From NCBI GenBank assembly GCA_902363455.1, contig CABJAC010000003.1, forward strand, positions 186,001 to 250,000: a stretch of 64,000 bases of DNA, read 5' to 3'. The notes beneath the pieces are model-generated. The model was given only the letters and a program-made list of their open reading frames with translations, did not search any database and was not told the DNA's origin. This DNA comes from Caryophanales bacterium (GTDB lineage: Bacteria > Bacillota > Bacilli > Exiguobacteriales > Exiguobacteriaceae). The first letter of the stretch is position 1; every line of letters starts with the position of its first letter. Positions 9,846-18,074 of this stretch are shown here, piece after piece. The position numbers and the translations under genes are program-made.

Positions 9846-12002
9846 TTTTAGCATAGGTTCACAGCCCGTTGCAGAACAAGTTATCATTCCCGATTGATCG
9901 GTCCGCATAACCGTCCGGTTCCTCGTTCGCTCCAGTACTTCTGCATGAGGATGACCATACCGGTTGTTTCGTCCTGCTGATATGATGATCAGGTTCGGAT
10001 CCGTTTTCTGCAAAAGCTGTTCTCCGGTTGACGTTTTCGAACCATGATGCCCCGCTTTTAAAATATCGACTCTTTGGACAGACCATGTCTCCTCTTGATC
10101 AATACTCGCATCTCCTGTCAATAAGACGCGCTTCCCGGCAATGTCGGCAAGTAACACGACCGACCGGTCATTTTCTTCTTCTTCGCTTGCTGCAGGAGCC
10201 AACACCTTGAGCCAGGGACGAATCTGCTGTCCTGAGCGAATGTATTCAATTTTTGTTCCTGTCGCTTCAATCTGCTCAATCAACGTGTGCCGTTTTGGAT
10301 CTTGATTGTCGAACTGTCCCATGTAAATGGTGTCCACTTGAATTTTTCGCAATACACCTAGCAAGCCGCCGATATGATCATGGTCTGCATGTGTGATGAC
10401 CAATCCTTCAATGTGTGTTTCTCCCCGTGTGTTCAAAAACGGGGCTACGATTTGTCCACCCGGATCGAACGGTCTTAAAGGAGGACGGATCGATAAGGAG
10501 AACGCCCCTCCGGTATCGATGACAAACGTTTCTCCCGCTTTTTCGATGATGGTACTGTCGCCCTGTCCGACGTCAAGAAAGGTGATTTGTTCCGGCGTTT
10601 GCTGATCCATATAGATGCTTGCCACGAGCAGCCCGACAAAAGGTACCAAATGTCCGTACCATTTGTGTTCGGCCAACCACCAGCCTGCAAAGACTGTTCC
10701 CGTCACTACAAGAAACACAGGGAGCGAAAAAAGATGAACGGCAACCGTCGGGATGGGTAAATTTTCAGCCCAAGCCAATGCTTGATCCAAGAATGAAGTA
10801 GCCTGACCATGCAGGTGGACTAGATTATCAGACGACGGAATCAGCACGGCTGCACTGACAAGGAAAGACAGCGGTAGAATCACCCACTCAATCCATCCTC
10901 CGACAATCAAATTTAACAGCGGTGACCAAAGGGAAACCTCGGTCTGTTGGGCTAATTGCAGGACAAGACTTGTCATGATTTGAGCCCAAAGGCTAATCAA
11001 CAACCAGTTCCAGGGACGTTTGATCGTTTCCCACATCTTGCGGGACAGTAATAAGAATATCGTCAATCCGACGGTCAGTTGAAACCCAACGTCATATAGA
11101 TAAGTATACGAGACCGCCAATTGAAGCGCTCCAATCGAACCAACGACCAATAAGGGATCAGGTCGCCGGTTAATCCTGTGACAGAATAACAATACCATGG
11201 CGACACACACCGCACGTGTGACTGGAGCACTCCACTCCGTCAACCATCCATATAACGGCAGGGTCAACAATAGAAATTCAAATCTCCGCTCCCGCGTCAA
11301 CCGTAGTTTTTTTAAAAGCCATAACATCGTTACAATCAAAAACGCAATATGTGAACCGGAGATGACAATCGCATGGAGCAAACCGAACTTTTTGAAACGC
11401 TCCATCGTCATCTGATCCATTAAACGATCTTCCCCTAATACTAAGGCCTCCACATACAGTGCTTGTTTGATGGGAAGTTGTTCGATCCGCGTCATCCACT
11501 GCTGACGAATACGCCGTCCATTCGCTTCGAATCCCGGCGTCTCGGAACACTCTCCCCACCGTGCGACATCATATTTCCCTTGTAACTGTTCAACCCGCAT
11601 CCAACGGGCTTCATCAAACCCGCCCAGATTGACTCGGGGCAATACCGGTCGTTCTTCCAACTCAACTTCACAACGTTGTCCGATTCGCTCATAGTCGCGA
11701 TCTGTTTTTTCATCCAATGTGGCTGCGACAACGATTTGCTTGTTTTGGAATTCCGCGAGATAACGAATCCTGTCCCCATTCTGCTTCGCGTCCAAAATAT
11801 CGATGACCGTGATTGGAGCGATAGGCTGTTCTGTCGTCATACTTAGTAAAAACACGACAGTCAGTCCTACGAGTGATAAAACAGAATACGTCGACATCGA
11901 CCAGGATTTCAATACAAGAATTATCGAACAGACTGCGACCAGCCACAGAGATTCTTTTAAGGCGATGAGCCCGATCATAAAAAACAAAGGCAACAGCGGC
12001 AT
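9843..12002 (-). CDS. comEC: DNA internalization competence protein ComEC/Rec2
   Basis: Polytopic membrane channel that takes single-stranded DNA into the cytoplasm during transformation. The 719 residues have an N-terminal hydrophobic part, the ComEC competence domain (about 200-460, beginning ALVLGEDRLMDQMTMERFKKFGLLHAIVISGSHI in the expected GLxH..SGxH style) and a C-terminal metallo-beta-lactamase-like domain (about 470-719) with FLDVGQGDSTII and the metal motif THADHDHIGG (HxDxDHxGG). Its ATG overlaps the comEA stop by one base (TGATG), indicating coupled translation. The comEB gene found between comEA and comEC in B. subtilis is absent. Confidence 0.97.
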   Translation of the reverse strand: MPLLPLFFMIGLIALKESLWLVAVCSIILVLKSWSMSTYSVLSLVGLTVVFLLSMTTEQPIAPITVIDILDAKQNGDRIRYLAEFQNKQIVVAATLDEKTDRDYERIGQRCEVELEERPVLPRVNLGGFDEARWMRVEQLQGKYDVARWGECSETPGFEANGRRIRQQWMTRIEQLPIKQALYVEALVLGEDRLMDQMTMERFKKFGLLHAIVISGSHIAFLIVTMLWLLKKLRLTRERRFEFLLLTLPLYGWLTEWSAPVTRAVCVAMVLLFCHRINRRPDPLLVVGSIGALQLAVSYTYLYDVGFQLTVGLTIFLLLSRKMWETIKRPWNWLLISLWAQIMTSLVLQLAQQTEVSLWSPLLNLIVGGWIEWVILPLSFLVSAAVLIPSSDNLVHLHGQATSFLDQALAWAENLPIPTVAVHLFSLPVFLVVTGTVFAGWWLAEHKWYGHLVPFVGLLVASIYMDQQTPEQITFLDVGQGDSTIIEKAGETFVIDTGGAFSLSIRPPLRPFDPGGQIVAPFLNTRGETHIEGLVITHADHDHIGGLLGVLRKIQVDTIYMGQFDNQDPKRHTLIEQIEATGTKIEYIRSGQQIRPWLKVLAPAASEEEENDRSVVLLADIAGKRVLLTGDASIDQEETWSVQRVDILKAGHHGSKTSTGEQLLQKTDPNLIIISAGRNNRYGHPHAEVLERTRNRTVMRTDQSGMITCSATGCEPMLK

Positions 12003-12619
12003 CAGTAGACGATAAGATAAGCTTTCAGATTTTCCAATGTCTTAGGTCCAAACCCTTTCACATCCCCGAGATTCTCATACGTTGCAAAACCGCCTTTTTC
12101 TTCCCGGTATTGTACAATCGCACTGACCTTCGCAGGACCAATCCCCGGCACTTCCAATAGTTGATCTTCAGTCGCTGCATTTAAATCGAGCAATCCTTTC
12201 GGCACTTCCGCTTGTTCAGACTTTTCCGTTGCTGCCTTCTTTAATGCCTTGGTCTTTTTCTTAGTCGGAACAATCACTTCCTGACCATCGATTAAACGTG
12301 CTGCCAGATTAAGTTGTTTGATGTCTGCTTCTGCAGTCACTGCTGCACGTTTAATGGCATCTTGAACTCGATCACCGAGTCGAAAACTGTATGGACCGGG
12401 TCGTTTGACCGCCCCTTTGATATCAACCATGATTTTTTTTTGGACCAGTGTCTGATCCGCTGAACGGTCTTCTGCCTGTGCCTCCTGTTCTCGTTCAACG
12501 ATTGCCGGTTTTTCAACTAGTGTCTCATTCGAACATGAAGGCAGCGGAACGAATAAGACAACGAGCAGCAGGAGAACAACTGCCATCGTTGCCACTTGTT
12601 GTAAGCGTGGAATCGTCAT
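12002..12619 (-). CDS. comEA: Competence DNA receptor ComEA
   Basis: Membrane-anchored receptor that binds double-stranded DNA outside the cell. The 205 residues start with an N-terminal anchor (VVLLLLVVLFVPLPS, about 14-28), then an SLBB-type domain (MVDIKGAVKRPGPYSF, about 69-84), a Lys/Ala-rich linker, and a C-terminal helix-hairpin-helix DNA-binding domain (LLDLNAATEDQLLEVPGIG and the second hairpin VKGFGPKTLENL). SD AGGAGGG precedes the ATG. Its promoter must lie in 12620-12766; I found no convincing ComK box there. It overlaps comEC by one base. Confidence 0.97.
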   Translation of the reverse strand: MTIPRLQQVATMAVVLLLLVVLFVPLPSCSNETLVEKPAIVEREQEAQAEDRSADQTLVQKKIMVDIKGAVKRPGPYSFRLGDRVQDAIKRAAVTAEADIKQLNLAARLIDGQEVIVPTKKKTKALKKAATEKSEQAEVPKGLLDLNAATEDQLLEVPGIGPAKVSAIVQYREEKGGFATYENLGDVKGFGPKTLENLKAYLIVY

Positions 12620-12766
12620 CTGTATCCCTCCTGTCCCTTCGACTGTAGCAATCTTTCCTCCTATTCTGAACAGGACTAACCTCCATTATCTAATGACGTT
12701 CCTCTCCCTATGCCCGTTTTTGTTCTCCTTGATCAAACCATCTGTCTTTCTAATCCAAAACAACAT

Positions 12767-12801
12767 AAAAAAAACCATCAACAGGATATCCGTTGATGGT
12801 T
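12767..12801 (-). terminator. Terminator of the yqeG-yqeM operon
   Basis: On the minus strand AACCATCAAC and GTTGATGGTT form a 10-bp stem around a 9-base loop, directly followed by eight Ts (plus-strand As 12767-12774). It insulates comEA from the upstream operon. Confidence 0.93.
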
Positions 12802-12808
12802 CGATACT

Positions 12809-13537
12809 TTATAATTTTTCAGCGACAAAAAAGATTCGTTCAGCTGTTTCCGTCGGAGCATCTGTCGTAAAGTCACCCGTCACGGCACGCACACGGAAAC
12901 CGGCTTCACGTAACCACGTGATGTATTGTTCCGGTGGATACGTCCGTTGCTGGTGTGTCTCGTCAACCCGATCGTACCGCCCGTCCTCATCTTCGATAAA
13001 GAAGGTTAATTCGTGAACGACCGATAACGGTGCTTCACCAGGATCCGCGAACCAAATATACGAACTCTGTTCCGCATGAGTGGCGTACGTCTTGCCGTTA
13101 AACAACGTTTCCATCTTGTACGGCGAATGTACGTCAAACAGCAACTTCCCACCGTCTGTCAGAAGACGGGCCGCACTGTCAAACGTCTGCTTGACGTCGG
13201 CTTCGGTTTGCAAGTAATTTAATGAATCACACAAAATCGTGATTGCATCAACAGGTTCCGGTAATTCGAGTTCCCGCATGTCCTGCACCCAAAACGCAAC
13301 GTGACGGTCTGTTTCCATTGCCTTTTCTTGGGCGATTTCAAGCATTTCTTCAGACAAATCGACACCGGTGACCTCGTAATGGTCGGCAAGTAACAAGGTT
13401 GCTGTTCCTGTGCCGCAACCGATATCCGCAATTTTTTTACCGGGTTCTACCTGTTCGAGCACCCAAGCGACCCACTCGGGGTACGGGACATCCTGCATCA
13501 GTTCGTCATAGACATACGCAAACTGTTCGTACGCCAT
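12809..13537 (-). CDS. yqeM: SAM-dependent methyltransferase, YqeM-like
   Basis: Class I methyltransferase of 242 residues, substrate unknown. Motif I is KIADIGCGTGTATLLL (about residue 35-50), followed by VTGVDLSEEMLEIA (acidic residue after strand 2) and AITILCDSLNYL (motif IV region). The C-terminal half carries the YqeM-type beta-rich insertion (YIWFADPGEAPLSVVHELTFF). It ends the yqeG operon and overlaps rsfS by one base (TAATG type). The same place in B. subtilis holds yqeM, which supports the name; the biochemical role remains unknown. Confidence 0.88.
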   Translation of the reverse strand: MAYEQFAYVYDELMQDVPYPEWVAWVLEQVEPGKKIADIGCGTGTATLLLADHYEVTGVDLSEEMLEIAQEKAMETDRHVAFWVQDMRELELPEPVDAITILCDSLNYLQTEADVKQTFDSAARLLTDGGKLLFDVHSPYKMETLFNGKTYATHAEQSSYIWFADPGEAPLSVVHELTFFIEDEDGRYDRVDETHQQRTYPPEQYITWLREAGFRVRAVTGDFTTDAPTETAERIFFVAEKL

Positions 13538-13884
13538 TAGTCGATCTCGACTTCTACTTTAGGTGCGTCTGCCCATAATTTCTCAAGGTTATAGTAGTCA
13601 CGGTCATCCCGGTGGAAGACGTGGACGACGACATTCTCAAGGTCAGCGAGGACCCAACGTGCCGCATCCATTCCTTCTAGTCGTTTGATCGGCAATTCGT
13701 TTTTATGGGCGACTTCTTTCACTTCACGCGCGATGGCCTGAACTTGTTTCTCCGAGTTTCCTTCGCAGATAACGAAGTAATCTGCGATTGGTGAAATCTT
13801 CGACATGTCGAGTACGACGATGTCCTCGGCACGTTTATCATCAATTGCATTTACGATTAATTTTAATTCTTGTTCGACTGTCAT
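13537..13884 (-). CDS. rsfS: Ribosomal silencing factor RsfS
   Basis: Binds L14 on the large subunit and prevents joining of the small subunit in slow growth. The 115 residues carry the family pattern AEDIVVLDMSKISPIADYFVICEGNSEKQVQAI and the C-terminal EGMDAARWVLADLENVVVHVFHRDDRDYYNLEKLW with the conserved YYxLExLW box. It overlaps yqeK by four bases and yqeM by one, so all three are cotranscribed. Confidence 0.97.
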   Translation of the reverse strand: MTVEQELKLIVNAIDDKRAEDIVVLDMSKISPIADYFVICEGNSEKQVQAIAREVKEVAHKNELPIKRLEGMDAARWVLADLENVVVHVFHRDDRDYYNLEKLWADAPKVEVEID

Positions 13885-14456
13885 AGGACGGTCCCCTTTC
13901 GTTTTTCCGTGATGAACGCATTGTATGTCTCGATCGTCAGCGGAAAAATCACTGTTTGTTTTTTACATAAAAATGTGATCGTCTGTCCAAGTGTGGCGAT
14001 GACAGCTTGTGTGATATCTTCTTGCGCAATCTCTCGAAGCTGATCCACACCGGGGTACTGGCGATTTGGTTCAATCGCATCCGCCACAAAAATGATTTGA
14101 TCGAGCAGAGGCATACCGGGTGCACCCGTTGTATGGTTTGCAATCGCTTGATAAATCTCGACGTCCTCGACGCCAAGCTCCCGCTTGACGAGTTCAGCCC
14201 CAACAGGCGCATGCAACAATTCATCCTCATACTCAAGCAAATGATTCAAACCGAGTTCCACTGCAATCGTCTGCATCTCGGATACATTCCGATATTTGGC
14301 ATAGTCATGCAGCATAGCTGCCAAGGCAACCTTCTCTTCTTGTACCCCGTATCGCCGGGCCAGTTGAATGGCTGTCTCGACAACTCCGAGCGTATGGATG
14401 TAGCGTTTGGCAGGTAATGTTTCCTCAATGATTCGTCTCGCTTCTTCAAGTCGCAT
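13881..14456 (-). CDS. yqeK: HD-domain phosphohydrolase YqeK (symmetrical Ap4A hydrolase family)
   Basis: A 191-residue HD-domain protein; family members hydrolyse diadenosine tetraphosphate symmetrically. Metal-binding residues visible: RYIHTLGVVETA (first His, about 21), AAMLHDYAKY (HD, about 49-50), HAPVGAELVKRELG (about 81) and IANHTTG (about 105), with DAIEPNRQYPG giving the conserved DxxExxR motif. It overlaps nadD by 11 bases. The conserved fusion-like neighbourhood with nadD suggests a link to nucleotide homeostasis; that link is inference. Confidence 0.93.
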   Translation of the reverse strand: MRLEEARRIIEETLPAKRYIHTLGVVETAIQLARRYGVQEEKVALAAMLHDYAKYRNVSEMQTIAVELGLNHLLEYEDELLHAPVGAELVKRELGVEDVEIYQAIANHTTGAPGMPLLDQIIFVADAIEPNRQYPGVDQLREIAQEDITQAVIATLGQTITFLCKKQTVIFPLTIETYNAFITEKRKGTVL

Positions 14457-15015
14457 AGAGTTTCCACTCCTCGATTAATTGTCGGACCGGTTCCGGTACG
14501 AGATAACGGATACTGCGGTCTCTCGCCACGCGTTGACGGATATCGGTCGAAGAGACTTCAAGCAACGGCATATCGACTGCCGTGACTTGCGCTCCCTCAG
14601 GAATCAGATAGCGGCTCCCCGGTCGTGCGACGGCACCGAACCGGACTTCTTGATACAAGTCGTCCGCCCGGTACCACGTCCCTAGACTCACGAGCGAATC
14701 CGCACCAATCAGGAAAAAGAAGTCATGTTCGGGATACCGGTCTTTCAGTTCACGAATCGTATCAAACGTGTACGATTTCGTTTCCCGTTCAAACTCGATA
14801 TCCGAGACAGAAAAGGCTTCATTACACTGGATCGCCGCTTCAACAAGCTGAAGCCGCTTCTCCGCACTTGTTCCTGTCGATTGTTTATGGGGCGGAAGCT
14901 TTGCCGGCAAAAACCAGACCGCATCCAACTGGAGTTGTTCTTTCGCCTGCTCGGCAATCAATAGATGACCGATATGCGGCGGATCAAACGTTCCACCCAT
15001 CAACCCAATCTTCAT
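14446..15015 (-). CDS. nadD: Nicotinate-nucleotide adenylyltransferase
   Basis: Makes deamido-NAD from nicotinate mononucleotide and ATP, a step in NAD synthesis. The 189-residue protein starts with the nucleotidyltransferase signature MGGTFDPPHIGHLLIAEQA (T/HxGH motif HIGH, residues 16-19) and ends with the ISSTDIR-type motif EVSSTDIRQRVARDRSIRYLVP. FFLIGADSLVSLGTWYRADDL is the family NaMN-binding region. Overlaps yqeI by four bases and yqeK by eleven. Confidence 0.98.
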   Translation of the reverse strand: MKIGLMGGTFDPPHIGHLLIAEQAKEQLQLDAVWFLPAKLPPHKQSTGTSAEKRLQLVEAAIQCNEAFSVSDIEFERETKSYTFDTIRELKDRYPEHDFFFLIGADSLVSLGTWYRADDLYQEVRFGAVARPGSRYLIPEGAQVTAVDMPLLEVSSTDIRQRVARDRSIRYLVPEPVRQLIEEWKLYAT

Positions 15016-15305
15016 CGTGGTAATTGAAGTGTCTTATTCTCTTTCGATTCCTTGTAGAGAACGATGACTTTCCCGATGACTTGAACCAGTTCTGCGTTCG
15101 TCCCGTCAACGAGTTCAGCCGCGACATCTTTTGGTGCATCGGCACAGTTTTGTAACACTTGAACTTTTAAGAGTTCACGTTTTTCGAGCGCGTCCATCAA
15201 GTCCGCACACATCGCTTCCCCTACACCATTTTTTCCGACTTGGAAAATCGGGCTTAAATCATGAGCCGTCGCGCGTAAATACCGTTTTTGTTTACCTGTT
15301 AACAT
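15012..15305 (-). CDS. yqeI: CRM-domain ribosome assembly RNA-binding protein (YhbY/YqeI)
   Basis: A 97-residue single CRM (YhbY) domain protein associated with pre-50S particles. The sequence MLTGKQKRYLRATAHDLSPIFQVGKNGVGEAM contains the GxxG-like loop (GKNG) typical of the fold, and LLKVQVLQNC follows. Close to aroE (one base between) and overlapping nadD by four bases, within the operon order known from B. subtilis. Confidence 0.95.
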   Translation of the reverse strand: MLTGKQKRYLRATAHDLSPIFQVGKNGVGEAMCADLMDALEKRELLKVQVLQNCADAPKDVAAELVDGTNAELVQVIGKVIVLYKESKENKTLQLPR

Positions 15306-15306
15306 A

Positions 15307-16092
15307 TTATAATTCCTCCAATTGCTTTCTAATCACCTGTTCGCCGAGAGCGATGTCAGGTTTATGACCGGTGAAGCGTTCAAACGCTTCAGCCGCTTGT
15401 AGTACAAACATCAAAACACCATCTAGTGTATCAAGCCCGTTTGCGGTCGCTTCCCGCAAGAGGCGGGTCGGGGTCGGTCGATAAATAATATCACAAATCA
15501 AGGCTGTCGTCGCTGTCAATTCAATCGGTGTCTGATCGATGCCAGGAGCCATCCCGACAGAAGTCGTATTAATGATGACATCATACGGCGTCAAATCCAG
15601 TGTGCTCGACCATGGAACAGTAGATTGTCCAAATTCGGTTGCAACACGTTCAGCTGTCTGATTCGTCCGGTTCATGATCGTGACGCGACCGGGAAGCATC
15701 GGAATAATGCCACGTGCCGCTCCGCCTGCCCCAATCACTAAACTGTTCATCGCGTTCGTTCGCGTCGCAAGTGCACGCGCAAACCCGGTTCCATCTGTAT
15801 TCGCACCGACCAATTCATCCCCGTCCCAATAGACGGTATTGACGGCACCAGCCCGTGCGGCTGCCGGCTCGAGACGATCGAGAAACGGAATGATGGCCGA
15901 CTTATGGGGAATCGTTACATTGATTCCATCCAACTGTCTAGTTTTTACCTTCTGAACGAATGCTTCCAACTCATTCACTGCAACGTCTATCGTAGTATAA
16001 CAACCGAAAAGCCCAGCCGCCTTCAGCCATGTTTCGTGCAACATGGGTGAAAGCGAATGGGCAATCGGATGACCGATGACAGCAAATTGCAT
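15307..16092 (-). CDS. aroE: Shikimate dehydrogenase
   Basis: Reduces 3-dehydroshikimate with NADPH in aromatic amino acid synthesis. The 261 residues show the N-terminal substrate-binding domain (VIGHPIAHSLSPMLHE, GINVTIPHKSAIIPFLD with the catalytic Lys in PHK, and GAVNTVYWDGDELVGANTDGTGF) and the NADP-binding Rossmann loop SLVIGAGGAARGI (about 123-135). C-terminal VLMFVLQAAEAFERFTGHKPD is also typical. Its start overlaps the yqeH stop by one base (TGATG). Confidence 0.98.
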   Translation of the reverse strand: MQFAVIGHPIAHSLSPMLHETWLKAAGLFGCYTTIDVAVNELEAFVQKVKTRQLDGINVTIPHKSAIIPFLDRLEPAAARAGAVNTVYWDGDELVGANTDGTGFARALATRTNAMNSLVIGAGGAARGIIPMLPGRVTIMNRTNQTAERVATEFGQSTVPWSSTLDLTPYDVIINTTSVGMAPGIDQTPIELTATTALICDIIYRPTPTRLLREATANGLDTLDGVLMFVLQAAEAFERFTGHKPDIALGEQVIRKQLEEL

Positions 16093-17216
16093 CAGACGAG
16101 CGCCTCACGTAATGAGACAGCGACACCTTTTGGTGCATAGGCAGCAACTCGTCCGCCTTTTCCGTGAACTGCAACCCAACCGAGTCCACTGAAAACGATA
16201 TCTGTTTTCATGTTATCGCGTAGACTAAACTCGTGTCGAACGAGCGGCGGAAGCATCTCAAGCGTCTTCTCATTCGGCGGTGATAACAATTCTCCGTTAT
16301 GATTCGCATACAGATCGTCTGCTTTATCGAGCTTCGTCCGGTGTACTTTTAAGTCATTTGACATATAGATGACGAATGACCGTTTGTTGCCTTCCATGTA
16401 ATCTAGACGAGCAAGGCCACCGAAGAACAACGTTTGTTGTGGATGAATTTGGAATACTTGCGGCTTGATTTCTTTTTTCGGCGTAATTAATTTCAAGTCT
16501 CTTGCATCCACATAATGTGCCATTTGGTGATGATTTATGATACCTGGTGTATCGTACAGGTTACAGTTATCGTCCAGCGGAATATCAATCAAATCAAGTG
16601 TCGTTCCCGGGAAGTGACTGACTGTGATGACAGCCTCTTCTTCTTCCCCGAATCGTTTGATGACCTGATTGATTAATGTCGATTTCCCGACGTTCGTACA
16701 GCCGACGACGTAGACGTCGCGTCCTTTGCGGTAATAATCGATTTTCTCTGCCAATTCATCCACACCATGTCCTTTTTTCGCACTGATCAGATGGACATCG
16801 ACTGGACGCAATCCAAGTTCTTTTGACGTTTGACGCATCCAGTTCATCAGGCGGTTCGGATTAAGTGATTTCGGTAGCAGATCGGCTTTGTTGCCGACTA
16901 ACAGGACATCATTTTTTCCGACAAAACGGTGTAATCCCGGTAACCAACTTCCATTAAAATCAAAGATATCAACGATTTTAACGACTAATGCATCTTTTTG
17001 ACCGATTCCATCTAAGATTTTGACAAAATCATCGTCCGTTAATGCGACGTCTTGAATTTGGTTGTAATGCTTCAGTTTAAAACAACGTTGGCAAATGACC
17101 ATTTCCCGGTCAAGTGCAGATTTAGGCGCATAACCAGGTGCTTTTGGATCCTCTGTTTGGATCGCGACACCACAGCCTGCGCAATTGATTTCTTCCATGT
17201 GTGTGTTGAGCCGCAT
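16092..17216 (-). CDS. yqeH: Circularly permuted ribosome biogenesis GTPase YqeH
   Basis: GTPase needed for 30S assembly. The order of GTPase motifs is permuted: G4 (LLVGNKADLLPKS, about 115) comes before G1 (VGCTNVGKSTLINQ, about 165) and G3 (DTPGI, about 215). An N-terminal treble-clef zinc site is formed by CAGC and CQRC. I start at ATG 17216 (374 aa), with GAAGGGA 8 bases upstream; a further upstream start has no SD. YqeG, encoded upstream, and aroE downstream complete the conserved order. Confidence 0.97.
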   Translation of the reverse strand: MRLNTHMEEINCAGCGVAIQTEDPKAPGYAPKSALDREMVICQRCFKLKHYNQIQDVALTDDDFVKILDGIGQKDALVVKIVDIFDFNGSWLPGLHRFVGKNDVLLVGNKADLLPKSLNPNRLMNWMRQTSKELGLRPVDVHLISAKKGHGVDELAEKIDYYRKGRDVYVVGCTNVGKSTLINQVIKRFGEEEEAVITVSHFPGTTLDLIDIPLDDNCNLYDTPGIINHHQMAHYVDARDLKLITPKKEIKPQVFQIHPQQTLFFGGLARLDYMEGNKRSFVIYMSNDLKVHRTKLDKADDLYANHNGELLSPPNEKTLEMLPPLVRHEFSLRDNMKTDIVFSGLGWVAVHGKGGRVAAYAPKGVAVSLREALV

Positions 17217-17338
17217 CGGGACTTTCCCTTCTCTATTCAACGTAGCGCCCTGCACGCCACTCCAAGAGCGTAACTTCCGACCTTTCGCCGTACATGTTGC
17301 GACTGCTGCCTATCCTTTCATCTACCGGTATGACAGGG

Positions 17339-17923
17339 TCATTGCTGCTTATCTTGACGGAGTGTTTCAATCGGGTGTTTTAACGCTGCCGGATCTTCTT
17401 TGACACGTTGCGTCAATTTGTAGATTCCTTTACGTTTCATCCGACGGAAAATAAACCGTTCCATCAAGCGATTAAATTTTGTGACGACACCGTCTGTCTT
17501 GACGACGGGTTGAACGTGGATTACTTCGATACCTACTGAATTTGCGCCTAACACATCCGTAAACAGTTGATCTCCAAGGAAAACAACTTCCTTCGCGTGA
17601 TAACCAAATTCCGTCAACGCGCGTTTGAAACCAATCGGTAAAGGTTTACGGGCCGGTGCAATATAATGTAAGCCAAGTGGATCCGCAAATTTCTTGACTC
17701 GATCGCCGTTGTTATTCGAGACGATGATGACGTCAAATCCATATTGGTTATTCACCATATCGAGCCATGACACCAATTCGTCTGGAGCATCGGCAATATT
17801 CCAAGCAACAAGTGTATTATCAAGATCCGTCAAAATTGCTTTGACACCGTTTCGTTTTAACATCTCTAAGTCGATATCATAAATCGACGCCACAAAATGT
17901 TTTGGATAAAGTCGTTTAAACAA
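17339..17923 (-). CDS. yqeG: HAD-family phosphatase YqeG
   Basis: A 194-residue HAD superfamily protein (subfamily IIIA). Motif I is ILTDLDNTLVAWN (nucleophile Asp, about residue 36), motif II IIVSNNN, and motif IV VVFLGDQLFTDVLGANSVG. The substrate is not established; in Firmicutes it is linked to the neighbouring YqeH and ribosome maturation. The start is TTG 17923, with GGAGG 8 bases upstream. It is probably the first gene of the yqeG-yqeH-aroE-yqeI-nadD-yqeK-rsfS-yqeM operon. Confidence 0.92.
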   Translation of the reverse strand: MFKRLYPKHFVASIYDIDLEMLKRNGVKAILTDLDNTLVAWNIADAPDELVSWLDMVNNQYGFDVIIVSNNNGDRVKKFADPLGLHYIAPARKPLPIGFKRALTEFGYHAKEVVFLGDQLFTDVLGANSVGIEVIHVQPVVKTDGVVTKFNRLMERFIFRRMKRKGIYKLTQRVKEDPAALKHPIETLRQDKQQ

Positions 17924-18027
17924 GAAGAAAACCTCCAGATAATGGTCTAGCTCTATAGTTAAGTTTAAGAAACAGTTATGTTCTTATCGTTCGATTATAG
18001 CACAATCCATTTGATAGAGCGACGACC

Positions 18028-18066
18028 AAAAGAAAACGAAAGAGCACAGGTCTCTTCCGTTTCGTA
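18028..18066 (-). terminator. Terminator after the ArsB/NhaD transporter
   Basis: On the minus strand GAAACGGAAGAGA and TCTTTCGTTTTC form an imperfect stem followed by T-rich sequence, just after the transporter stop. Confidence 0.7.
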
Positions 18067-18074
18067 ATTTCTGT

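Noticed and set aside
12620..12766. ComK box in front of comEA
   Set aside because: AT-rich stretches exist but no AAAA-N5-TTTT pair at the expected spacing was found.
12693..13016. Plus-strand frame running through the yqeM terminator and gene end
   Set aside because: It crosses a strong terminator and overlaps a methyltransferase on the other strand; no SD.
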